Source: Chitinophaga oryziterrae
Lineage (GTDB): Bacteria; Bacteroidota; Bacteroidia; Chitinophagales; Chitinophagaceae
Direction: 5' to 3'
Assembly: GCF_009758125.1 (NCBI RefSeq)
Contig: NZ_WRXO01000006.1
Location: forward strand, 62,001-126,000
DNA length: 64,000 nt
Part shown: positions 63,249-64,000 of the stretch, one piece after another
Layout of the letters: the number at the start of each line of letters is the position of its first letter
Position numbering within the stretch: position 1 is the stretch's first letter
Program-made: the position numbers and the translations under genes
Notes under the pieces: generated by a model
What the model saw: the letters and a program-made list of their open reading frames with translations, nothing else
Told to the model about the DNA's origin: nothing
Databases searched by the model: none

Positions 63249-63929
63249 CTATTCCAGGGCTATTCCATTAATATCGGTGGTTAATATGTCACTCATATAA
63301 TCGAAGAACGGACGCATGTTTTTAAACGTCTGTGATGCCTGTTTTACAAATGAGGGGTCTAATACTTCTTTATCTGTAAACTTCTTCATGATTAAAAACT
63401 GTTTGAAACGCAGCAGATCAATCGCTTCATTATTAATATCAAAACCTTTAGGCGCTGTCTTTATCTGCTCCCCCAGTAATTCTCCGAAAGTACTCACGAA
63501 CGATTTACTTTTTAAGATCTTCCTTAAAGGAGTGGCATCAAAAGCAATTTCATCCCTGATACGTTTAAGGTCTTGCGGATTCGGCGCCCAGAACCCACCA
63601 CCGATAAAACTATTACCTGGTTCTATATGGAAATAATAACCGCCACGGCGTAGTTTGGTAGCCCTTGTAAAGCTGCCGGCCCAGTTTATTTTATAAGGCG
63701 TTTTATTATTAGAAAAACGGGTATCCCTGTAAATGCGTTGCAGACTCTTTTTACCCGATGGTGTTTCAATCAGGTCGTGCATATTAAGCTCCTGTAACAA
63801 TGCTTCCGCAAATTCCTCTATATTAGACTGCGCCTGGATAAACAGGTCTTTATGATCATTAAACCAATCCCGGTTATTATTATTTTTCAATAACTCCAGG
63901 TATTTTAAACTTTCTTTCAAAATCTGCAT
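63249..63929 (-). CDS. DUF2461 (TIGR02453) family protein
   Basis: 226 residues, full family length. Characteristic motifs are 'FLELLKxNNxRDWF'-like 'YLELLKNNNNRDWFNDHKDLF', 'LQRIYRDTRFSNNKTPYKINWAG', 'GGYYFHIEPGNSFIGGGFWAPNP' and 'FDYMSDILT'. The family is widespread and conserved, but its function is unknown. Its stop lies one base after that of the RNA methyltransferase gene on the other strand. A further minus-strand gene ends four bases upstream of its ATG, so the two are probably co-transcribed. Confidence 0.88.
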   Translation of the reverse strand: MQILKESLKYLELLKNNNNRDWFNDHKDLFIQAQSNIEEFAEALLQELNMHDLIETPSGKKSLQRIYRDTRFSNNKTPYKINWAGSFTRATKLRRGGYYFHIEPGNSFIGGGFWAPNPQDLKRIRDEIAFDATPLRKILKSKSFVSTFGELLGEQIKTAPKGFDINNEAIDLLRFKQFLIMKKFTDKEVLDPSFVKQASQTFKNMRPFFDYMSDILTTDINGIALE

Positions 63930-63933
63930 GTTA

Positions 63934-64000
63934 TCAGGATGCTTTAAGTACGTCTATACAATTCTTCAGGTGTTTAAGCCATCCTTCATCAATGGTTTTG
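63934..64000 (-). CDS. C-terminal end of a small protein, possibly SRPBCC/AHSA1-like
   Basis: Reading leftward from the window edge, 21 codons end at TGA (63934-63936). The tail 'EGWLKHLKNCIDVLKAS' has the 'GW..hL..L...L' C-terminal helix seen in AHSA1/SRPBCC ligand-binding proteins. Too little is visible for a firm call. It lies four bases from the DUF2461 start, as in an operon. Confidence 0.45.
   Translation of the reverse strand, partial: KTIDEGWLKHLKNCIDVLKAS

Overview
The window looks like a chromosome segment of a soil-type Bacteroidota, most likely a Chitinophaga-like member of the Chitinophagaceae. The reasons are a SusC-type TonB-dependent transporter, glycan-degradation genes (GH92, GH130, GH115, GxGYxYP), a Bacteroidota-type Lgt, DUF4142 and DUF2461 proteins, non-ATG starts, matches to the Bacteroidota -7 box TAnnTTTG, and a very large NRPS locus. 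The genus is inferred, not proven. No rRNA, tRNA, CRISPR array, transposase or phage gene was seen.

Region 1 (1-9418, + strand) is a tightly packed mannoside/N-glycan type operon. In order it holds the 3' part of susC, lgt, a secreted beta-propeller protein, a GH92 alpha-mannosidase, a secreted GH130 enzyme, an FHS-family sugar transporter of the MFS, and a GTG-initiated LacI regulator. Many junctions overlap or lie within 11 bases. Polymer fragments would be taken up by SusC, trimmed in the periplasm by GH92 and GH130, and imported by the MFS carrier under LacI control.

Region 2 (9531-45963, - strand) is the main feature: a 35.5-kb nonribosomal peptide locus of three genes spaced 17-18 bases apart. 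The first encodes an 8,712-residue, seven-module NRPS. The second encodes a 2,423-residue, two-module NRPS with an N-terminal TubC-like docking domain and a terminal thioesterase. The third encodes a secreted penicillin-acylase-family Ntn-hydrolase. The domain order is C-A-T-E / C-A-T / C-A-T / C-A-T-E / C-A-T-E / C-A-T / C-A-T // dock-C-A-T / C-A-T-TE. Binding-pocket codes read from the sequence predict acyl-D-Ser, Ser, Ile, D-X4, D-Ile (or allo-Ile), X6, Phe/Tyr, Ile, Asn. X4 and X6 have codes I cannot assign. The DCL and LCL condensation types agree with the positions of the E domains, so the assembly line reads as intact and colinear. No exporter, MbtH protein, PPTase or acyl ligase lies next to it. 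A 0.9-kb AT-rich leader with dyad symmetries precedes it.

Region 3 (45964-54937) is mixed housekeeping and accessory. It holds a secreted SMP-30-like propeller, an ATP-cone/Mrr-type nuclease fusion, a DUF2231-like membrane protein, a ferritin-like/VIT1 metal transporter, a strong bidirectional terminator, a GxGYxYP putative glycosidase, a DUF4142 lipoprotein, a fatty-acid desaturase and a transaldolase-like enzyme. Between the GxGYxYP gene and the DUF4142 gene lies a complete TPP riboswitch with its own terminator, oriented toward the GxGYxYP gene. That is an unexpected target.

Region 4 (54971-61489, - strand) is a compact uronoxylan-type locus: LacI regulator, SDR dehydrogenase, GH115 alpha-glucuronidase and sialate-O-acetylesterase-family esterase. 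Two identical copies of a LacI-type operator (GCAATCGGTTGC) sit upstream of the regulator and upstream of the SDR-GH115-esterase unit. The window ends with a THUMP-domain RNA methyltransferase preceded by a 14-bp-arm inverted repeat, a DUF2461 protein, and the tail of a small protein, possibly SRPBCC-type.
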